From: Streptomyces sp. 840.1
GTDB taxonomy: Bacteria > Actinomycetota > Actinomycetes > Streptomycetales > Streptomycetaceae
Assembly (NCBI RefSeq): GCF_003751445.1
Contig: NZ_RJUU01000001.1
Span: 4,593,001 to 4,657,000 of the forward strand
DNA length: 64,000 bases
Direction of reading: 5' to 3'
Shown: positions 9,706 to 19,368 of the stretch, piece by piece
Layout of the letters: each line of letters begins with the position of its first letter
How positions within the stretch are numbered: position 1 is the first letter of the stretch
The notes under the pieces: model-generated
Database searches by the model: none
What the model was told of the DNA's origin: nothing
The model's input: only the letters and a program-made list of their open reading frames with translations
Position numbers and translations under genes: made by a program

Positions 9706-10293
9706 ATGGCAAGCAACGAGTCACGCCGGGTGTCCGACCTCGGCACCCTCAAGGCCTTCGGGCACCCGCTGCGGATGAAGCTCTACCGGGCGCTCTACAT
9801 CACCCGGCAGGCCACCGCCTCCCAGCTCGCGGAGCAGGTCGACGAACAGGTCTCACTGGTCAGCTACCACCTGCGCAAGCTCGCCGACCACGGCCTGATC
9901 GAGGCGGCCGAGGGGCCGGGCAGGGACGGCCGCGAACGCTGGTGGCAGCCCGCCTCCAAGGGGCTGCGCTTCCACGACGAGGACTTCAGCGACGCGCCCG
10001 AGAAGGCCGCCACCCACACCGCCGTCAGCCGGCTCTCGTTCGACCAGCACATCGAGCTGTACCGCCGCTTCCTGGACGCGTACCGGAGCTGGACGCCCCC
10101 CTGGCGCAAGAGCTCCTTCACCTCGGAGTACCTGGCCCGGCTGAACCCCGAGGAGCTCTCCTCGCTCGAACGCGAGCTGCACGCGGTCATCAACCGGTAC
10201 GAGGAGCAGGGCCGTGCCCGGGACGAGGCCGGCGACACGGAGAACCGCGAGAACGTCGCGCTGCACCTGTACGGCTTCCCGTTCCGGACCTGA
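9706..10293 (+). CDS. ArsR-type winged-helix regulator
   Basis: A 195-residue protein with an N-terminal winged helix (LGTLKAFGHPLRMKLYRAL, ATASQLAEQVDEQVSLVSYH, LRKLADHGLIEAAEG) of the HTH_20/ArsR type. A C-terminal half of about 100 residues with aromatic and charged residues may sense a ligand. No ArsR Cys metal motif (CxC) is seen, so the signal is probably organic rather than a metal. It is the first gene of a two-gene unit with an MFS exporter 25 bp downstream, behind a strong dyad operator. This suggests a self-regulated efflux system, presumably a repressor released by the exported compound. Confidence 0.88.
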   Translation: MASNESRRVSDLGTLKAFGHPLRMKLYRALYITRQATASQLAEQVDEQVSLVSYHLRKLADHGLIEAAEGPGRDGRERWWQPASKGLRFHDEDFSDAPEKAATHTAVSRLSFDQHIELYRRFLDAYRSWTPPWRKSSFTSEYLARLNPEELSSLERELHAVINRYEEQGRARDEAGDTENRENVALHLYGFPFRT

Positions 10294-10318
10294 CCCGCCC
10301 ACCCGAGAGGACGCCCCC

Positions 10319-11569
10319 GTGACCGTCACCCTCAGCGCCACCGAAGCGCCTGCGCGCCCCGCCCACCGCGACGGCAACGTCCTGCGCTGGCTCGGCGCCT
10401 ACACCGCGTCGACGGTCGGCGACAACCTCTACTACATGGCCCTCGCCTGGGCCGCCGCCCGCACCGGAAGCGCCACCCAGACTGGCCTCGTACTGGCGGC
10501 CGGCGCCATACCCAGGGCCCTGCTGCTGCTCGGCGGGGGAGTGCTCGCCGACCGGTTCGGGCCCCGCCGCGTCGTGGTCGTGAGCGACACCGTCCGCTGC
10601 CTCGTCATCCTCGGCCTGGCCGGGGCGCTGCTCCTCACCTCGCCCACGGTGTGGATGCTGCTCGTCGTCGCCCTGGTCTTCGGCGCCGCCGACGCCCTCT
10701 TCCTCCCGGCCGTCGGCGCCCTGCCGCCCCGGATCACCGCTGCCGGCCAGCTCGCCCGCGTCCAGGGGATGCGCGGCCTCGCCACCCGGACCGCGACGGT
10801 CGTGGGCGCCCCGCTCGGCGGCGTCGCCGTCGCGGTCGGCGGCCCGGCCCTCGGCTTCGCCTCGGCCGGTGTGCTCTTCGCCGTCTCGCTGCCGCTGCTG
10901 CTCTCCGTAAGGATGCGCCCGCTGCCGGCGGCGGAAGCGGCCGACGCCGTACCCGCAGGCACCGCCTGGCGCGAACTCGTCGACGGGCTGCGCCACATCC
11001 GCCGTCACCCGCTGCTCCGCCCGCTGATGCTCGTCGTCGCCATCAGCGAGCTCGGCTTCGTCGGCCCGCTCAACCTGGGCCTGATCCTGCTCAGCGAGGA
11101 GCGCGGCTGGGGCGCCTCCGGGATGGGCTGGATCGTCGCCGCCTTCGGCATCGGAGCGGGCGCCTCGGCCCTGGTGCTCGCCGTGCGCGGCCGGATCCCC
11201 AGGGCCGGGCTCACCATGTGCCTCACCGTGCTGATCGGCGCGCTCGCCATCGCCGCCCTGGCCTACGCGCCCTCGGTGCCGCTCGCGGCCGGTGCCGCCC
11301 TCCTCGTCGGGCTCTTCGTCGGCCTCGGCGGCGCGCTGTGCGGAGCTCTCACGCAGACCGCGGCCGACCCCGCCTACCTGGGCCGGGTCACCTCGGTATC
11401 GACCCTGTTCACCCACGCCCTGGCGCCGCTCAGCTACCCCGCCACCGGTGCGGCCGTGGCGCTCTGGGGCACCGGCCCGGTCTTCTTCGCCAGCGCCTCG
11501 CTGTGCGCGGCGGGGGCCGTCGCGGGCCTGCTGCCCGCCGCGCTGCGGCGCGCGGAACTCCCGCGCTGA
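10319..11569 (+). CDS. MFS exporter (EntS-like, MFS_3 type)
   Basis: A 416-residue major facilitator with about 12 membrane segments. [20 protein letters not shown] at the N-terminus and [17 protein letters not shown] (loop 2-3 motif A) are typical of the drug/siderophore exporter branch. GTG 10319 follows GAGAGG (10305-10310) at good spacing. It is co-transcribed with the ArsR-type regulator and ends 1 bp before the convergent minus-strand gene. Exported compound unknown. Confidence 0.85.
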   Translation: MTVTLSATEAPARPAHRDGNVLRWLGAYTASTVGDNLYYMALAWAAARTGSATQTGLVLAAGAIPRALLLLGGGVLADRFGPRRVVVVSDTVRCLVILGLAGALLLTSPTVWMLLVVALVFGAADALFLPAVGALPPRITAAGQLARVQGMRGLATRTATVVGAPLGGVAVAVGGPALGFASAGVLFAVSLPLLLSVRMRPLPAAEAADAVPAGTAWRELVDGLRHIRRHPLLRPLMLVVAISELGFVGPLNLGLILLSEERGWGASGMGWIVAAFGIGAGASALVLAVRGRIPRAGLTMCLTVLIGALAIAALAYAPSVPLAAGAALLVGLFVGLGGALCGALTQTAADPAYLGRVTSVSTLFTHALAPLSYPATGAAVALWGTGPVFFASASLCAAGAVAGLLPAALRRAELPR

Positions 11570-11570
11570 G

Positions 11571-12203
11571 CTACATCCCGAGCTTCGCCGTCGTCACCCG
11601 GGAGATCGCGTCCTGGTCGCCCTCCAGCTCCACCCGCGCCGCGTCCTGCCGCCCGAACGCGAACAGCAGCAGCTCTCCCGGCTCACCGGTCACCGTCACC
11701 ACCGGGGTGCCCTTGTGCGCGACCGCCGTCTGACCGTTGGGGCGGCGCAGCACCAGCCCCACCGGGGCCTTCCGCCCCAGTACCCGCGCCGCCTTCTCGG
11801 TGCGCGACCACAGGACATCGGAGAAGACCGGGTCCAGCTCACGCGCCGTCCAGTCGGGCTGGGCCCGGCGCACGTCCTCCGTATGGACGTAGAACTCCAC
11901 GGTGTTGGCGGCCTCGTCCAGCTGCTTCACGCCGAACGGGGACATCCGCGGCGGACCCGTACGGATGAGCTGGATCAGCTCCTCGTACGGCTTCGAGGTG
12001 AACTCGTCTCTGATCCGCTCGCTCCGGCTCTTCAGCGGGCCGATCACCAGCCCGGCCGCCGCGTCGGGCCTGCGCTCCCGCACCACCACATGGGCCGCCA
12101 GATCCCGGGCCGTCCAGCCGTGGCAGAGGGTCGGGGCCTCCGGGCCCGCCCCCTCCAACAGGTCGGCAAGCAGAAGTCGTTCGCGCTTCGCATGGGTCGA
12201 CAT
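11571..12203 (-). CDS. TIGR03085-type maleylpyruvate isomerase-like (DinB fold) protein
   Basis: A 210-residue actinobacterial protein. The N-terminal [20 protein letters not shown] and [20 protein letters not shown], with [17 protein letters not shown] further on, are typical of the mycothiol-dependent maleylpyruvate isomerase/DinB-like family, whose His residues bind a divalent metal. The function of the TIGR03085 branch is not known. It starts at ATG 12203, divergent from hisI (84 bp gap), and ends one base from the MFS gene, so the two converge with no room for a separate terminator. Confidence 0.8.
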   Translation of the reverse strand: MSTHAKRERLLLADLLEGAGPEAPTLCHGWTARDLAAHVVVRERRPDAAAGLVIGPLKSRSERIRDEFTSKPYEELIQLIRTGPPRMSPFGVKQLDEAANTVEFYVHTEDVRRAQPDWTARELDPVFSDVLWSRTEKAARVLGRKAPVGLVLRRPNGQTAVAHKGTPVVTVTGEPGELLLFAFGRQDAARVELEGDQDAISRVTTAKLGM

Positions 12204-12287
12204 GTCCGCCAGCGTACGACCGGTGTCCAGCGTCCGCCCAGTGGACGCACGCCCGGACGGCCCTCCCGGCCACGGCACAATGGACAC

Positions 12288-12671
12288 ATGACCAGCACGC
12301 CCACGCCCGGCACCCCTCCGCCCGCCGGCGGACTCGACCCCGCCATCGCCGCCCGCCTCAAGCGCGGCGCCGACGGCCTCGTCCCGGCCATCGCCCAGCA
12401 GTACGACACCGGCGAGGTGCTGATGCTCGGCTGGATGGACGACGAGGCACTGCACCGCACCCTGACCACCGGCCGCTGCACCTACTGGTCGCGCAGCCGC
12501 CAGGAGTACTGGGTCAAGGGCGACACCTCCGGCCACATCCAGCAGGTCAAGTCCGTCGCGCTGGACTGCGACGCCGACACCGTCCTCGTCCGGGTCGACC
12601 AGACGGGTGCCGCCTGCCACACCGGCGAGCGCACCTGTTTCGACGCCGACGTCCTCCCCCTCGGACAGTAG
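12288..12671 (+). CDS. hisI: Phosphoribosyl-AMP cyclohydrolase
   Basis: A 127-residue, HisI-only protein (no HisE domain) that opens the adenine ring of PR-AMP, the third step of histidine synthesis. Metal-binding residues are in place: [14 protein letters not shown] supplies Cys and Asp residues, and [12 protein letters not shown] supplies the further Cys ligands. [32 protein letters not shown] and [10 protein letters not shown] are diagnostic. It is separated from the other his genes and sits 11 bp upstream of trpE, forming a hisI-trpE unit common in streptomycetes. Confidence 0.96.
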   Translation: MTSTPTPGTPPPAGGLDPAIAARLKRGADGLVPAIAQQYDTGEVLMLGWMDDEALHRTLTTGRCTYWSRSRQEYWVKGDTSGHIQQVKSVALDCDADTVLVRVDQTGAACHTGERTCFDADVLPLGQ

Positions 12672-12682
12672 GGTCAGCCGCC

Positions 12683-14170
12683 ATGGACCTCGACACCTTC
12701 CGGAAGCTGGCCATCGACCGGCGCGTCATCCCGGTCACCCGCAGGCTCCTCGCGGACGGCGACACGCCGGTCGGCCTCTACCGCAAGCTCGCGGGCGAGC
12801 GCACCGGCACCTTCCTCCTCGAATCCGCGGAGAACGGCCGCACCTGGTCGCGCTACTCCTTCATCGGCGTACGCAGCGCCGCCACGCTCACCGCCCGCGA
12901 CGGCCGGGCCCACTGGCTGGGCACCCCGCCGGTCGGCGTCCCCGTCGACGGCGACCCGCTCCAGGCCCTGCGCGCCACCATCGAGACCCTGCACACCCCG
13001 CACGGCCAGGAGGCCGGACTGCCGCCCTTCACCGGCGGCATGGTCGGCTACCTCGGCTACGACATCGTGCGGCGGCTGGAGAAGATCGGCGAGAGCACGG
13101 GCGACGACCTGAAGCTCCCCGAGCTGACCATGCTGCTCACCTCCGACCTCGCCGTCCTCGACCACTGGGCCGGCAGCGTCCTGCTCATCGCCAACGCGAT
13201 CAACCACAACGACCTGGCCACCGGCGTCGACGAGGCGTACACCGACGCGGTGGCCCGGCTCGACGCCATGGAGCGCGACCTGCGCCGCCCCGTCGAGAAC
13301 GCCCCCGCCGCACTGCCGCCCTCCGAGCTCCCGCCCTACACCGCACTGTGGGGCGGCAAGGCCTACCAGGACGCCGTCGAGGACGTGAAGGAGCGGATCA
13401 GGGCCGGTGAGGCCTTCCAGGTCGTGCCCTCCCAGCGGTTCGAAACACCGTGCACGGCAAGCGCGCTGGACGTCTACCGGGTGCTGCGCGCCACCAACCC
13501 CTCGCCGTACATGTACCTCTTCCGGTTCGACGGCTTCGACGTCGCCGGCTCCAGCCCCGAGGCGCTCGTCAAGGTCGAGGACGGCCACGCGATGGTCCAC
13601 CCGATCGCCGGCACCCGGCACCGAGGCGCCACCCCGCAGGAGGACCAGGCACTCGCCGACGAACTGCTGGCCGACCCCAAGGAACGCGCCGAGCACCTGA
13701 TGCTCGTCGACCTCGGCCGCAACGACCTGGGGCGGGTCTGCGAGCCCGGCAGCGTCGAGGTCGTCGACTTCATGTCGGTCGAGAAGTACTCGCACGTGAT
13801 GCACATCGTGTCCACCGTCACCGGCCGCGTCGCCGAGGGCCGCACCGCCTTCGACGTCCTCACCGCCTGCTTCCCGGCGGGCACCCTCTCCGGCGCCCCG
13901 AAGCCGCGCGCCATGCAGATCATCGAGGAGCTCGAACCCAGCCGCCGCGGCCTCTACGGGGGCTGCGTCGGCTACCTCGACTTCGCCGGGGACTCCGACA
14001 CGGCCATCGCGATCCGCACCGCCCTGCTGCGCGACGGAACGGCGTACGTCCAGGCCGGCGCGGGCGTCGTCGCCGACTCCGACCCGGTCGCCGAGGACAC
14101 CGAGTGCCGCAACAAGGCCGCGGCGGTGCTCCGCGCCGTCCACACGGCCAACCGCCTCCGCGGCGCGTGA
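12683..14170 (+). CDS. trpE: Anthranilate synthase component I
   Basis: A 495-residue TrpE that makes anthranilate from chorismate with ammonia delivered by a TrpG subunit. The Trp feedback-binding motif appears as FLLESAENGRTWSRYSFIG near residue 35. The chorismate-binding C-terminal half is complete: AGEAFQVVPSQRF, SPEALVKV, PIAGTRHRGATPQED, HLMLVDLGRNDLGRVC, TLSGAPKPRAMQIIEELE and YGGCVGYLDFAGD. ATG 12683 lies 11 bp after hisI, so there is no room for a Trp leader-peptide attenuator directly before trpE; any such control must lie upstream of hisI. No trpG or trpD is in the window. Confidence 0.96.
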   Translation: MDLDTFRKLAIDRRVIPVTRRLLADGDTPVGLYRKLAGERTGTFLLESAENGRTWSRYSFIGVRSAATLTARDGRAHWLGTPPVGVPVDGDPLQALRATIETLHTPHGQEAGLPPFTGGMVGYLGYDIVRRLEKIGESTGDDLKLPELTMLLTSDLAVLDHWAGSVLLIANAINHNDLATGVDEAYTDAVARLDAMERDLRRPVENAPAALPPSELPPYTALWGGKAYQDAVEDVKERIRAGEAFQVVPSQRFETPCTASALDVYRVLRATNPSPYMYLFRFDGFDVAGSSPEALVKVEDGHAMVHPIAGTRHRGATPQEDQALADELLADPKERAEHLMLVDLGRNDLGRVCEPGSVEVVDFMSVEKYSHVMHIVSTVTGRVAEGRTAFDVLTACFPAGTLSGAPKPRAMQIIEELEPSRRGLYGGCVGYLDFAGDSDTAIAIRTALLRDGTAYVQAGAGVVADSDPVAEDTECRNKAAAVLRAVHTANRLRGA

Positions 14171-14267
14171 GCCAGGAGGACGGACGCCCGGGGGAGCGGC
14201 CGGAGCACGGCCGGGGGCGCCATCTCACACCCCCCATGTGCCCGTTGCCCGGGGGCGGTAGGGGATA

Positions 14268-14927
14268 GTGGGGTATGTGAGCGCTGTCCCCGTACCCCAG
14301 CCCCGTGCCGAAGCCGCCTCCGCGCCCGACAGCGCGGGAAGCCGCCGGTCCCTGGCCGCCGGCCTGCTCCTCGGGGCCGCCGGCGCCACCGTCGTCCTGC
14401 TCGCCTCCGGGCAGACCTGGGCCCGGGGCCGGGCATCGGTCGGCGGCGGCGCCCTGCCCCTGAGCGCCGACGGACAGGACGTCACCGGCGTCCCGGCCGC
14501 CCTCGCCATCGTCGGCCTGGCCGCCCTCGTCGCCGTCTTCGCCGTCCGCAGCGGCGGCCGGCTGCTCGTCGCGGGACTGCTGGCCCTCAGCGGTTTCGGC
14601 GCCGCCCTGAGCGCCTTCCTCGGCGCGGCCGACAGTGCCGCGCTCGACGAGCAGGCCGCCCAGAGCACCGGCGACAGCGCCGCCACCATCGGCGCCCTCA
14701 GCCACACCGCCTGGCCCTACGTGACCGCGGCCGGCGGTCTGCTGATCCTGCTCGCCGGGCTGCTCGCCCTGCGCTACGGCAAGCGCTGGCCGACCATGTC
14801 GGGGCGCTACGAGCGCGACGGCACCCCGCGCCCCCGCAGGACGGCCCCCAAGGCCATGGATCCCGACCGGCCCGAGGACCTGTGGAAGGCCCTGGACCGC
14901 GGCGAGGACCCGACGCGCGAGGCATGA
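14268..14927 (+). CDS. Trp biosynthesis-associated membrane protein (TIGR02234)
   Basis: A 219-residue protein with four hydrophobic segments (about residues 32-48, 70-88, 95-115, 150-168), a short periplasmic stretch after TWARG and a charged C-terminal tail (RYERDGTPRPRR, DRPEDLWKALDRGEDP). The pattern and position after trpE match the TIGR02234 family, whose role in tryptophan synthesis or transport is unproven. Both GTG 14268 and GTG 14277 are possible starts; the region before them is G-rich (AGGGGAT), which does not decide. It lies 98 bp after trpE and probably shares its transcript. Confidence 0.8.
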   Translation: MGYVSAVPVPQPRAEAASAPDSAGSRRSLAAGLLLGAAGATVVLLASGQTWARGRASVGGGALPLSADGQDVTGVPAALAIVGLAALVAVFAVRSGGRLLVAGLLALSGFGAALSAFLGAADSAALDEQAAQSTGDSAATIGALSHTAWPYVTAAGGLLILLAGLLALRYGKRWPTMSGRYERDGTPRPRRTAPKAMDPDRPEDLWKALDRGEDPTREA

Positions 14928-15064
14928 CCCCCCAGCTCACGTCCGCTCCGCACGTACGGGACAATGGGCCGAGCTCACAGCACAGCGGCACCCACAGCGG
15001 CACCGGCTCTGCGCACAGCGACACCGAGCGATACCAACAGCGCAACACCAACGAGGAGCAACTC

Positions 15065-15313
15065 ATGGCGGGCAGCAGCCACGGACACACCCCGGCCGCC
15101 TGGACCGGTGTCATCATCTCGTTCATCGGCTTCTGCATCGCAGGCGTCTTCATGGTCGCGGCCAACCCCCTCGGCTTCTGGGCCGGAATCGCCGTCACCG
15201 TCGTCGGCGGGATCGTCGGGCTCGCGATGAAGGCCGCCGGTCTCGGCATGCCGAAGGAGTCGACGGAGCTGGCGCAGGCCAGGGCCCGCGCCGGGCAGGC
15301 CCAGACCTCCTGA
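15065..15313 (+). CDS. HGxxPAAW-family small membrane protein
   Basis: An 82-residue protein with the name-giving motif SHGHTPAAWTGV at residues 5-16, then two membrane segments (about 17-37 and 43-63) and a short polar tail (KESTELAQARARAG). ATG 15065 has GAGGAG 6 bp upstream. This actinobacterial family regularly lies beside trp genes, but its function is unknown. A strong hairpin (15340-15366) follows. Confidence 0.85.
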   Translation: MAGSSHGHTPAAWTGVIISFIGFCIAGVFMVAANPLGFWAGIAVTVVGGIVGLAMKAAGLGMPKESTELAQARARAGQAQTS

Positions 15314-15339
15314 CCCCGTTGCGGGGACGTACGCACGCG

Positions 15340-15369
15340 AGGCGCAGCCCGGACCGGGCTGCGCCTTTC
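15340..15369 (+). terminator. Intrinsic terminator after the HGxxPAAW gene
   Basis: An 11-bp perfect stem, AGGCGCAGCCC (15340-15350) with 15356-15366, has a 5-nt loop and is followed by a short T-containing run. It ends the hisI-trpE unit before the DUF2752 gene. Confidence 0.75.
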
Positions 15370-15393
15370 CGCGTCAGCGGCGACAATCACCGG

Positions 15394-15900
15394 GTGGACG
15401 CTTCGCCATCTCCAGCCGCCGCCCCGCCGCCGCCGGGCCACCGCCCCGCGCCCGGACCGCCGGGCCCGTTCCCACCGGTCTTCCCGCCGGCCCCCGTCCC
15501 CGCCTCACGGCTGCGGCGGATCGCCGGCCCGGCCGGTGTCATGGCGGGCGTCCTCGGGGCCTTCGTCCTCGTCGGCTCCGTCGACCCCAACGAACCGGGC
15601 CACTACCCGGTCTGCCCGCTGCTCCGCTTCACCGGCATCTACTGCCCCGGCTGCGGCGGGCTGCGCAGCGCGTACGCCGTCGCACACGGCGACATCGGGG
15701 CGGCGTTCGGCTCCAACGCGCTCGCCGTCATCGGCTACGGGATCTTCGCCGTGGCCTGGGTCCTGTGGATGGTCCGATCGGCCGCCGGGAGGCCCGCGCG
15801 GCTCGCGCTGAGGCCCGTCCACTGGTGGGCGGTCGGAGCCGTTCTGATGATCTTCACAGTCGTCCGGAATCTGCCGTTCGGATCGGCGCTGGCGCCGTGA
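15394..15900 (+). CDS. DUF2752 membrane protein
   Basis: A 168-residue protein with a Pro/Ala-rich N-terminus of about 45 residues and three hydrophobic segments. The DUF2752 signature is clear: [19 protein letters not shown] (three Cys) and [19 protein letters not shown]. The GTG 15394 start gives MDASPSP; the frame is open further upstream, but that part covers the terminator hairpin. Family function is unknown. It lies between the trpE and trpC units. Confidence 0.75.
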   Translation: MDASPSPAAAPPPPGHRPAPGPPGPFPPVFPPAPVPASRLRRIAGPAGVMAGVLGAFVLVGSVDPNEPGHYPVCPLLRFTGIYCPGCGGLRSAYAVAHGDIGAAFGSNALAVIGYGIFAVAWVLWMVRSAAGRPARLALRPVHWWAVGAVLMIFTVVRNLPFGSALAP

Positions 15901-16015
15901 ATGCCCAGGTAGTGGGACATTCGTCGGCCGGATGCGGGCCCATCGGCCTCCTGCGGATACCATCGGCATGGCTGATCCTGTTCTCTTGTCACCGTCCCGG
16001 AAGGGGGCCGATCGC

Positions 16016-16825
16016 GTGAGTGTGCTCGACGAGATCATCGACGGCGTACGCGCCGACCTCGCAGAGCGGCAGGCGCGCGTCAGCCTCGATGAGCTGAAGG
16101 AACGCGCGGCGCGCGCCCCCCAGGCGAAGGACGGAGTCGCCGCCCTGCGCGGCGAGGGCGTGACCGTCATCTGCGAGGTAAAGCGCTCCAGCCCCTCCAA
16201 GGGGGCCCTCGCCGCCATCGCCGACCCCGCCGCACTGGCCGCGGACTACGAGGCCGGCGGCGCGTCCGTCATCTCCGTCCTCACCGAGGAACGCCGCTTC
16301 GGCGGTTCGCTCGCGGACCTGGAGGCCGTCCGCGCCAAGGTCGACATCCCGGTCCTGCGCAAGGACTTCATCGTCACCTCGTACCAGCTGTGGGAGGCAC
16401 GGGCGTACGGCGCCGACCTCGCGCTGCTCATCGTCGCCGCCCTCGACCAGGAGGCCCTGGTCTCCCTCATCGAGCGCGCCGAGTCCATCGGCCTGACGCC
16501 GCTGGTCGAGGCGCACGACGAGGAGGAGGCGGAGCGTGCGGTGGACGCCGGCGCACGGATCATCGGCGTCAACGCGCGCAACCTGAAGGACCTCAAGGTC
16601 GACCGCTCCACCTTCGAGCGGGTCGCCCCCGAGATCCCCGACCGCATCGTCAAGGTCGCCGAGTCCGGTGTCCGGGGCCCGCACGACCTCATCGCCTACG
16701 CCAACGCCGGCGCCGACGCCGTGCTGGTCGGCGAGTCCCTGGTCACCGGCCGCGACCCGCGGGTCGCCGTCGCCGACCTGGTCGCCGCCGGCGCCCACCC
16801 CGCGCTCCGGCACGGACGGGGCTGA
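16016..16825 (+). CDS. trpC: Indole-3-glycerol phosphate synthase
   Basis: A 269-residue TIM-barrel that closes CdRP to indole-3-glycerol phosphate. Active-site segments are intact: [11 protein letters not shown] (catalytic Lys), [12 protein letters not shown] (Lys), [13 protein letters not shown] (Glu), [10 protein letters not shown] and [12 protein letters not shown]. The start is GTG 16016 ([11 protein letters not shown]) with AAGGGGG 8 bp upstream. An ATG at 15968 in frame would add 16 residues but does not match the compact N-terminus known for this enzyme. It starts the trpC-trpM-trpB-trpA group. Confidence 0.94.
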   Translation: MSVLDEIIDGVRADLAERQARVSLDELKERAARAPQAKDGVAALRGEGVTVICEVKRSSPSKGALAAIADPAALAADYEAGGASVISVLTEERRFGGSLADLEAVRAKVDIPVLRKDFIVTSYQLWEARAYGADLALLIVAALDQEALVSLIERAESIGLTPLVEAHDEEEAERAVDAGARIIGVNARNLKDLKVDRSTFERVAPEIPDRIVKVAESGVRGPHDLIAYANAGADAVLVGESLVTGRDPRVAVADLVAAGAHPALRHGRG

Positions 16826-16833
16826 GCCCACCC

Positions 16834-17049
16834 GTGTCCGCCGACCGTTCCGCGCCCCGAGTCCGGCCGGGCCTGCGCCCCGCCGCGGCCGCCGGCCGGG
16901 ACCCGCACGCGCCGCTGGCGCGCGGCTGCCGCCCCCGCGGCTGCCGCGCCCCCGCGCGCCGCGTGCACGGCCGGCGGGTGCGGTACGTGATCGGTGACGA
17001 ACCCGGCCAGGTCAACGGCATGCGATGGCGCACGGGGTCCGCGCAGTAA
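16834..17049 (+). CDS. trpM: Small Trp biosynthesis modulator-like protein (TrpM)
   Basis: A 71-residue basic protein starting at GTG 16834, 8 bp after trpC. The conserved part is its C-terminal half: LARGCRPRGCRAPARRVHG followed by VRYVIGDEPGQVNGMRWR, which matches the small TrpM protein found between trpC and trpB in streptomycetes. TrpM is reported to influence tryptophan levels; the mechanism is unsettled. The N-terminal 25 residues look unconserved. Two Cys and many Arg suggest metal or nucleic-acid contact, but that is speculation. Confidence 0.72.
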   Translation: MSADRSAPRVRPGLRPAAAAGRDPHAPLARGCRPRGCRAPARRVHGRRVRYVIGDEPGQVNGMRWRTGSAQ

Positions 17050-17197
17050 GCGAGCCCCGGCCGTCGCACCCACCGCCCACCAGGCGGAACCCGCACGACC
17101 GCACCCGCCCGGCCCCCGGCCGAGGCGGCGCTCCGCTCACGGCGCAATACGGTGAATCCACGCATCCACCCATGCCATGTCGAGGAGCACACGTCGG

Positions 17198-18484
17198 ATG
17201 TCATCTGACTTCTTCATTCCGGACCCGGACGGTCTGATCCCCAGCGCCGAGGGGTACTTCGGCGCATACGGCGGCAAGTTCATCCCCGAGGCGCTCGTCG
17301 CCGCCGTGGACGAGGTCGCCGTCGAGTACGACAAGGCGAAGGCCGACCCGGCGTTCGCCGCCGAGCTCAACGAGCTCATGGTCAACTACACCGGCCGCCC
17401 CAGCGCCCTCACCGAGGTGCCGCGCTTCGCGGAACACGCCGGCGGCGCCCGGATCTTCCTCAAGCGCGAGGACCTCAACCACACCGGCTCGCACAAGATC
17501 AACAACGTGCTCGGCCAGGCGCTCCTCACCAGGCGCATGGGCAAGACCCGCGTCATCGCGGAGACCGGGGCCGGCCAGCACGGCGTCGCCACCGCGACCG
17601 CCTGCGCGCTCTTCGGCCTCGAATGCACCATCTACATGGGTGAGATCGACACCGAGCGCCAGGCGCTCAACGTGGCGCGGATGCGGATGCTCGGCGCCGA
17701 GGTCATCGCCGTGAAGTCCGGTTCCCGCACCCTCAAGGACGCCATCAACGAGGCGTTCCGCGACTGGGTCGCCAACGTGGACCGCACGCACTACCTCTTC
17801 GGCACGGTCGCAGGCCCGCACCCCTTCCCCGCCATGGTCCGCGACTTCCACCGCGTCATCGGCGTCGAGGCCAGGCGGCAGATCCTGGAGCGGGCCGGCC
17901 GGCTGCCGGACGCCGCGGTCGCCTGCGTCGGCGGCGGCTCCAACGCCATCGGCCTCTTCCACGCCCTCATCCCGGACGAGGACGTCCGCCTCATCGGCTG
18001 CGAGCCGGCCGGCCACGGGGTGGAGACCGGCGAGCACGCGGCGACCCTGACCGAGGGCGAGCCCGGCATCCTGCACGGTTCGCGCAGCTACGTCCTCCAG
18101 GACGAGGAGGGCCAGATCACCGAGCCGTACTCCATCTCGGCCGGCCTGGACTACCCGGGCATCGGCCCGGAGCACGCCTACCTGAAGGACATCGGCCGCG
18201 GCGAGTACCGCGCGGTCACCGACGACGCGGCCATGCAGGCGCTGCGGCTGCTCTCCCGCACCGAGGGGATCATCCCGGCCATCGAGAGCGCGCACGCGCT
18301 GGCCGGGGCCCTGGAGGTCGGCAAGGAGCTCGGCAAGGACGGCCTGATCCTGGTCAACCTGTCCGGCCGGGGCGACAAGGACATGGACACGGCGGCCCGG
18401 TACTTCGGGCTGTACGAGGCCGACGCGGCCGTCGAGGCGGACGCGGCCGGCCACGGCGCCGAGATCGAGGGGGACGCCAAGTGA
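17198..18484 (+). CDS. trpB: Tryptophan synthase beta chain
   Basis: A 428-residue PLP enzyme that joins indole to serine. The PLP Lys lies in HTGSHKINN, the phosphate loop in [14 protein letters not shown], and [12 protein letters not shown] and the C-terminal [11 protein letters not shown] are diagnostic. ATG 17198 is chosen because CGAGGAG lies 10 bp upstream and [10 protein letters not shown] matches TrpB starts; ATG 17177 would precede that ribosome site. A gap of 148 bp separates it from trpM, so it may have its own promoter. It overlaps trpA by 4 bp. Confidence 0.96.
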   Translation: MSSDFFIPDPDGLIPSAEGYFGAYGGKFIPEALVAAVDEVAVEYDKAKADPAFAAELNELMVNYTGRPSALTEVPRFAEHAGGARIFLKREDLNHTGSHKINNVLGQALLTRRMGKTRVIAETGAGQHGVATATACALFGLECTIYMGEIDTERQALNVARMRMLGAEVIAVKSGSRTLKDAINEAFRDWVANVDRTHYLFGTVAGPHPFPAMVRDFHRVIGVEARRQILERAGRLPDAAVACVGGGSNAIGLFHALIPDEDVRLIGCEPAGHGVETGEHAATLTEGEPGILHGSRSYVLQDEEGQITEPYSISAGLDYPGIGPEHAYLKDIGRGEYRAVTDDAAMQALRLLSRTEGIIPAIESAHALAGALEVGKELGKDGLILVNLSGRGDKDMDTAARYFGLYEADAAVEADAAGHGAEIEGDAK

Positions 18485-19293
18485 GCGGCAACATCGAGCT
18501 GTTGAACACCACCCTCGCCGCCGCGAAGGCCGAGGACCGGGCCGCGCTGATCGCGTACCTGCCCGCCGGCTTCCCGACCGTCGACGGCGGCATCGCTGCC
18601 GTCAAGGCGGTGGCCGCCGGTGGCGCCGACGTCGTCGAGGTGGGTCTCCCGCACAGCGACCCGGTGCTCGACGGACCGGTCATCCAGACCGCCGACGACA
18701 TCGCCCTGCGCGGCGGAGTCAAGATCGCCGACGTGATGCGCACGGTCCGCGAGGCGCACGAGGCGACCGGCATCCCGATCCTGGTCATGACGTACTGGAA
18801 CCCGATCGACCGCTACGGCGTCGAACGCTTCACCGCCGAGCTGGCCGAGGCGGGCGGCGCCGGGTGCATCCTGCCCGACCTGCCGGTCCAGGAGTCCGCC
18901 CTGTGGCGCGAGCACGCCGAGAAGCACGGTCTGGCGACCGTCTTCGTCGTCGCGCCGAGCAGCAAGGACGAGCGCCTCGCCACCATCACGGCGGCCGGCT
19001 CCGGCTTCGTCTACGCCGCCTCGCTGATGGGGGTCACCGGCACCCGCGTCTCGGTCGGCGAACAGGCTCAGGACCTGGTGCGCCGCACCCGCGCCACCAC
19101 CGGCCTCCCGGTCTGTGTCGGCCTCGGTGTGTCCAACGCGGACCAGGCGGCCGAGGTCGCCGGCTTCGCCGACGGGGTCATCGTCGGTTCCGCCTTCGTC
19201 AAGCGGATGCTGGACGCGCCGGACGAGCAGGCCGGCCTGGCGGCCGTCCGCTCACTGGCGGCCGATCTGGCCGAGGGTGTTCGAAAGCGCTGA
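18481..19293 (+). CDS. trpA: Tryptophan synthase alpha chain
   Basis: A 270-residue TIM-barrel that cleaves indole-3-glycerol phosphate and channels indole to TrpB. Catalytic Glu and Asp are in [19 protein letters not shown], and [10 protein letters not shown] and [14 protein letters not shown] are diagnostic. It starts with GTG overlapping the trpB stop (GTGA). A perfect hairpin terminator follows at 19327. Confidence 0.96.
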   Translation: MSGNIELLNTTLAAAKAEDRAALIAYLPAGFPTVDGGIAAVKAVAAGGADVVEVGLPHSDPVLDGPVIQTADDIALRGGVKIADVMRTVREAHEATGIPILVMTYWNPIDRYGVERFTAELAEAGGAGCILPDLPVQESALWREHAEKHGLATVFVVAPSSKDERLATITAAGSGFVYAASLMGVTGTRVSVGEQAQDLVRRTRATTGLPVCVGLGVSNADQAAEVAGFADGVIVGSAFVKRMLDAPDEQAGLAAVRSLAADLAEGVRKR

Positions 19294-19326
19294 CACCGGG
19301 CGTAACCCGAATGGGTGGACCTGGGA

Positions 19327-19358
19327 CCGGGGAGGCACGAGAGTGCCTCCCCGGTTCG
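19327..19358 (+). terminator. Terminator after trpA
   Basis: A 12-bp perfect stem CCGGGGAGGCAC (19327-19338) pairs with 19343-19354 around a GAGA loop, followed by TTCG. It lies only 10 bp before the GTG of the DsbA-like gene, so that gene may lie partly under read-through from trpBA or need a promoter inside trpA. Confidence 0.8.
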
Positions 19359-19368
19359 TTGCTGCGGT

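Noticed and set aside
12600..12690. Trp leader-peptide attenuator before trpE
   Set aside because: Only 11 bp separate hisI and trpE; there is no leader ORF with Trp codons and no room for the hairpins.
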